A DNA stretch of 8,313 nucleotides from Pseudomonadota bacterium. GTDB lineage: Bacteria > Pseudomonadota > Alphaproteobacteria > Sphingomonadales > Sphingomonadaceae. The stretch lies in NCBI GenBank assembly GCA_023424275.1, contig JAFAED010000160.1, positions 1-8,313 on the forward strand. Direction: 5' to 3'. The position numbers and the translations under genes are program-made. Under the pieces are notes generated by a model, which was not told the origin of the DNA, searched no databases, and saw only the letters and a program-made list of their open reading frames with translations. Shown one piece after another: positions 6,673 through 8,313 of this stretch; within the stretch, counting starts at the first letter, position 1; each line of letters starts with the position of its first letter.

Positions 6673-6736
6673 ACCCGTGGCGTTCGCGGCCTGCCCCTGT
6701 CGCGATTCACCCGGTTCCCTGCTTCAGGAGACATGA

Positions 6737-6835
6737 ATGAGCCGCAAGCGCAATGGCGAGCCCGCAATTGGGCGCGCCCGATCCGTCGATTTCCGACGCG
6801 CCGATCATTTTTGTTGCGGGGCGGTCACAGTGTAG
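6737..6835 (+). CDS. Possible small ORF (32 aa) before the toxin-antitoxin pair
   Basis: An ATG at 6737 follows AGGAG (6726-6730) with a 6-base gap, an ideal ribosome site, in a stretch otherwise without genes. The peptide starts MSRKRNGEPAIGRARS and ends CCGAVTV; it is basic at the N-terminus. An overlapping frame from ATG 6733 to 6897 (54 codons) uses the same site with only 2 bases of gap. I recognise no family. The stop falls inside the palindrome upstream of the antitoxin, so it could be a leader peptide, a decayed gene start, or chance. The remainder of 6661-6893 holds only the regulatory repeats listed here. Confidence 0.2.
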   Translation: MSRKRNGEPAIGRARSVDFRRADHFCCGAVTV

Positions 6836-6853
6836 TAACATACCTACATGTGA
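6825..6853. promoter_or_regulatory. Imperfect palindrome, likely toxin-antitoxin operator
   Basis: TCAC (6825-6828) and TGTAG (6831-6835) are mirrored by CTACA (6844-6848) and GTGA (6850-6853) around TAACATAC. The arms match at 9 of 9 paired bases, with a 2-base bulge on one side and 1 base on the other. A second small inverted repeat, GTGA..TCAC, follows at 6850-6861. The sequence is markedly richer in A and T than its surroundings and lies 41 bases before the antitoxin start. Phd/YefM antitoxins usually bind such palindromes to repress their own operon; that role here is inferred. A -35-like TTGTTG (6811-6816) and -10-like TAACAT (6836-6841) are spaced 19 bases, so the promoter call is weak. 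Confidence 0.5.
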
Positions 6854-6881
6854 ACGATCACAATGTGCAGGGCTTTGCATT

Positions 6882-6887
6882 GGGAAG
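6882..6887 (+). promoter_or_regulatory. Ribosome binding site of the antitoxin (selects ATG 6894)
   Basis: GGGAAG is directly adjacent to an ATG at 6888 but 6 bases before the in-frame ATG at 6894. Normal spacing therefore points to 6894 as the start, dropping two residues. Confidence 0.5.
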
Positions 6888-6893
6888 ATGGCG

Positions 6894-7133
6894 ATGAAGC
6901 GCGTCACGAGCCGCGAACTCAACCAGGACGTCAGTCGCGCAAAGCGATTCGCGCTGGTCGAGCCGGTGTTCGTCACCGATCGTGGGCGGCCCACCCACGT
7001 CCTGATCAGCATCGACGCCTGGCGGCAACTCAGTGGCGAGCGCGAGACGATGGCGCAGCTGCTCGCCGCCCCGCCCGGCGAAATTGCGCTCGATCGCGCG
7101 CATCTGCGCAAGGCGCTGGATGTGCGCGACTGA
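6894..7133 (+). CDS. Phd/YefM-family antitoxin
   Basis: This 79-residue protein is the antitoxin of a type II pair. It would bind and block the PIN toxin encoded next and repress the shared promoter. The N-terminal Phd/YefM DNA-binding domain is visible: the start MKRVTSRELNQDVSRAKR, then PVFVTDRGRPTHVLISIDAW (24-43), the typical pattern of a strand followed by a helix. The C-terminal tail from about 45 is the part that usually wraps the toxin. An in-frame ATG at 6888 is possible, and an upstream extension to 6753 is not supported. The stop overlaps the toxin ATG by one base (TGATG), as is normal for such operons. Confidence 0.85.
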   Translation: MKRVTSRELNQDVSRAKRFALVEPVFVTDRGRPTHVLISIDAWRQLSGERETMAQLLAAPPGEIALDRAHLRKALDVRD

Positions 7134-7627
7134 TGTTCCTGATCGACGCCGAAATCCTTTTCGATCTGCGCCACGCGCGACCGGACGGCGATGGCACGGC
7201 GCTGGCCGGATGGGCACAGCGGACATCGCGCCAGTCGATGTTTTTGTCAGCGCTTTCGCTGCTCGAGCTGGAGAATGCAGCCCTTCTGGCAGCGAAGCAG
7301 GGCAAAGCGGCGGGCGCGGCGTGGCGCGACTGGATCGACGGGCAAATCATACCGGCGTTCGAGGGGCGCGTCCTGCCGATCGATCGGACCATCGTGGGTC
7401 GCCGCACTGCGCTGCCCATCGACAGCGACCGTGACGCGCTCCTTGCCGCGACTGCGCTCGAACACGGGCTGGCGCTGGTTACCTATCGCGGAACGGCGTT
7501 TCGGGGGGCACGGCTGAAACTTATCGACCCCAGCCGGATCGCTCCCGATACCGGCGAAGACGGCGACTGGCGCGAGGCGACGCGCGCGCGATCACCATGG
7601 ATCCGGAATTTGTTCATTCGGGGCTGA
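7133..7627 (+). CDS. PIN-domain toxin (VapC/FitB-like), atypical
   Basis: PIN toxins are small Mg-dependent ribonucleases that cut RNA when freed from their antitoxin. The 164-residue protein keeps the PIN layout: Asp5 in MFLIDAEILFDLR, Glu45 in LSLLELE, and Asp101 in DRDALLAATALEHGLALVT. Two departures stand out. The usual DTN after the first strand is DAE, and the fourth acidic position, normally in VTRNxxDF, reads VTYRGTAF, with Ala for Asp. FitB-type toxins usually end soon after the strand at LKLIDPS (128-134); here about 30 residues follow (RIAPDTGEDGDW...). Either activity is reduced, or Glu7 or Asp11 compensates. The ATG overlaps the antitoxin stop; open frame upstream to 6863 is the antitoxin gene in another frame. 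Confidence 0.82.
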   Translation: MFLIDAEILFDLRHARPDGDGTALAGWAQRTSRQSMFLSALSLLELENAALLAAKQGKAAGAAWRDWIDGQIIPAFEGRVLPIDRTIVGRRTALPIDSDRDALLAATALEHGLALVTYRGTAFRGARLKLIDPSRIAPDTGEDGDWREATRARSPWIRNLFIRG

Positions 7628-7684
7628 AAAGCGGCTCCTCAGAACAGAATTTACGCGCACGGATATCGGGCTTCGTCGCCCCCC

Positions 7685-7727
7685 AAAATAGAAGACCCGC
7701 CCCCAGGCCCATGTCCCCGGGGGCGGG
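7685..7727 (-). terminator. Rho-independent terminator for katG
   Basis: A perfect 9-bp stem, CCCGCCCCC (7696-7704) with GGGGGCGGG (7719-7727), encloses a 14-base loop. Read on the - strand it is followed at once by TCTTCTATTTT (7695-7685), a T-rich tail, so it should end transcripts coming from katG. On the + strand no T tract follows, so it is a poor terminator for the toxin gene. Confidence 0.75.
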
Positions 7728-7751
7728 CCGCGACCCGTCGTCCTATTGCCT

Positions 7752-7785
7752 CCCCCGATCCTGCGGCATGATGCAGAACCGGGGG
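7752..7785. repeat. Stem-loop just past the katG stop
   Basis: CCCCCG (7752-7757) pairs with CGGGGG (7780-7785), and an inner CTGC (7761-7764) pairs with GCAG (7773-7776), with a 3-by-3 internal loop between the stems. It begins 10 bases beyond the katG stop and precedes the terminator. No T tract follows on either strand. It could protect the 3' end of the katG message; nothing here proves this. The 7628-7795 stretch has no gene. Confidence 0.45.
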
Positions 7786-7795
7786 CGCTGCTGGA

Positions 7796-8313
<518 letters not shown>

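Noticed and set aside
6753..6893. N-terminal extension of the antitoxin
   Set aside because: The extra 47 residues would span the palindromic operator and resemble no Phd/YefM sequence. ATG 6894 has a correctly spaced ribosome site.

Overview
The window is GC-rich, strongly codon-biased alphaproteobacterial DNA. I infer a sphingomonad (Sphingomonas/Sphingopyxis-like) from the SUF gene order ending in a DUF59 gene and an A-type carrier, from the CCCCTCCCGC..GCGGGAGGGG stem-loop repeats, and from a stand-alone flavin-dependent halogenase. The genus is not proven by the sequence.

Left part (1-2937, + strand): the 3' half of a SUF iron-sulfur cluster operon, sufD-sufS-sufT-sufA. The reading frames overlap by 4, 4 and 1 bases, so translation is probably coupled. 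SufS releases sulfur from cysteine, SufD belongs to the SufBCD scaffold, SufT (DUF59) helps cluster maturation and SufA is a carrier. sufB and sufC should lie off the left edge, and no sufE is visible. Two repeat-type elements interrupt this tidy operon. One sits in front of sufD, and its hairpin buries the sufD ribosome binding site. The other is an inverted pair of identical 10-bp stems lying in frame inside the first 42 codons of sufS.

Middle (2934-6660): a membrane-anchored extensin-family protein on the - strand shares its stop tetranucleotide CTAG with sufA. It is divergent from a flavin-dependent halogenase whose upstream region holds a perfect AAAGCGCTTT palindrome like a LacI-family operator. 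The halogenase converges, 2 bases apart, on a CPA2-type cation:proton antiporter.

Right part (6661-8313): a short intergenic region with a long imperfect palindrome leads into a Phd/YefM antitoxin and PIN-domain toxin pair. The toxin has lost part of the usual acidic site and carries a C-terminal extension. A rho-independent terminator then faces the - strand, followed by the C-terminal part of katG (catalase-peroxidase), cut by the window edge.

No tRNA, rRNA, CRISPR array, insertion sequence or phage gene was seen. The most notable points are the repeat-derived SufS N-terminus, the SD-sequestering hairpin before sufD, the halogenase with its operator-like palindrome and WxWxIG motif, and the atypical PIN toxin.
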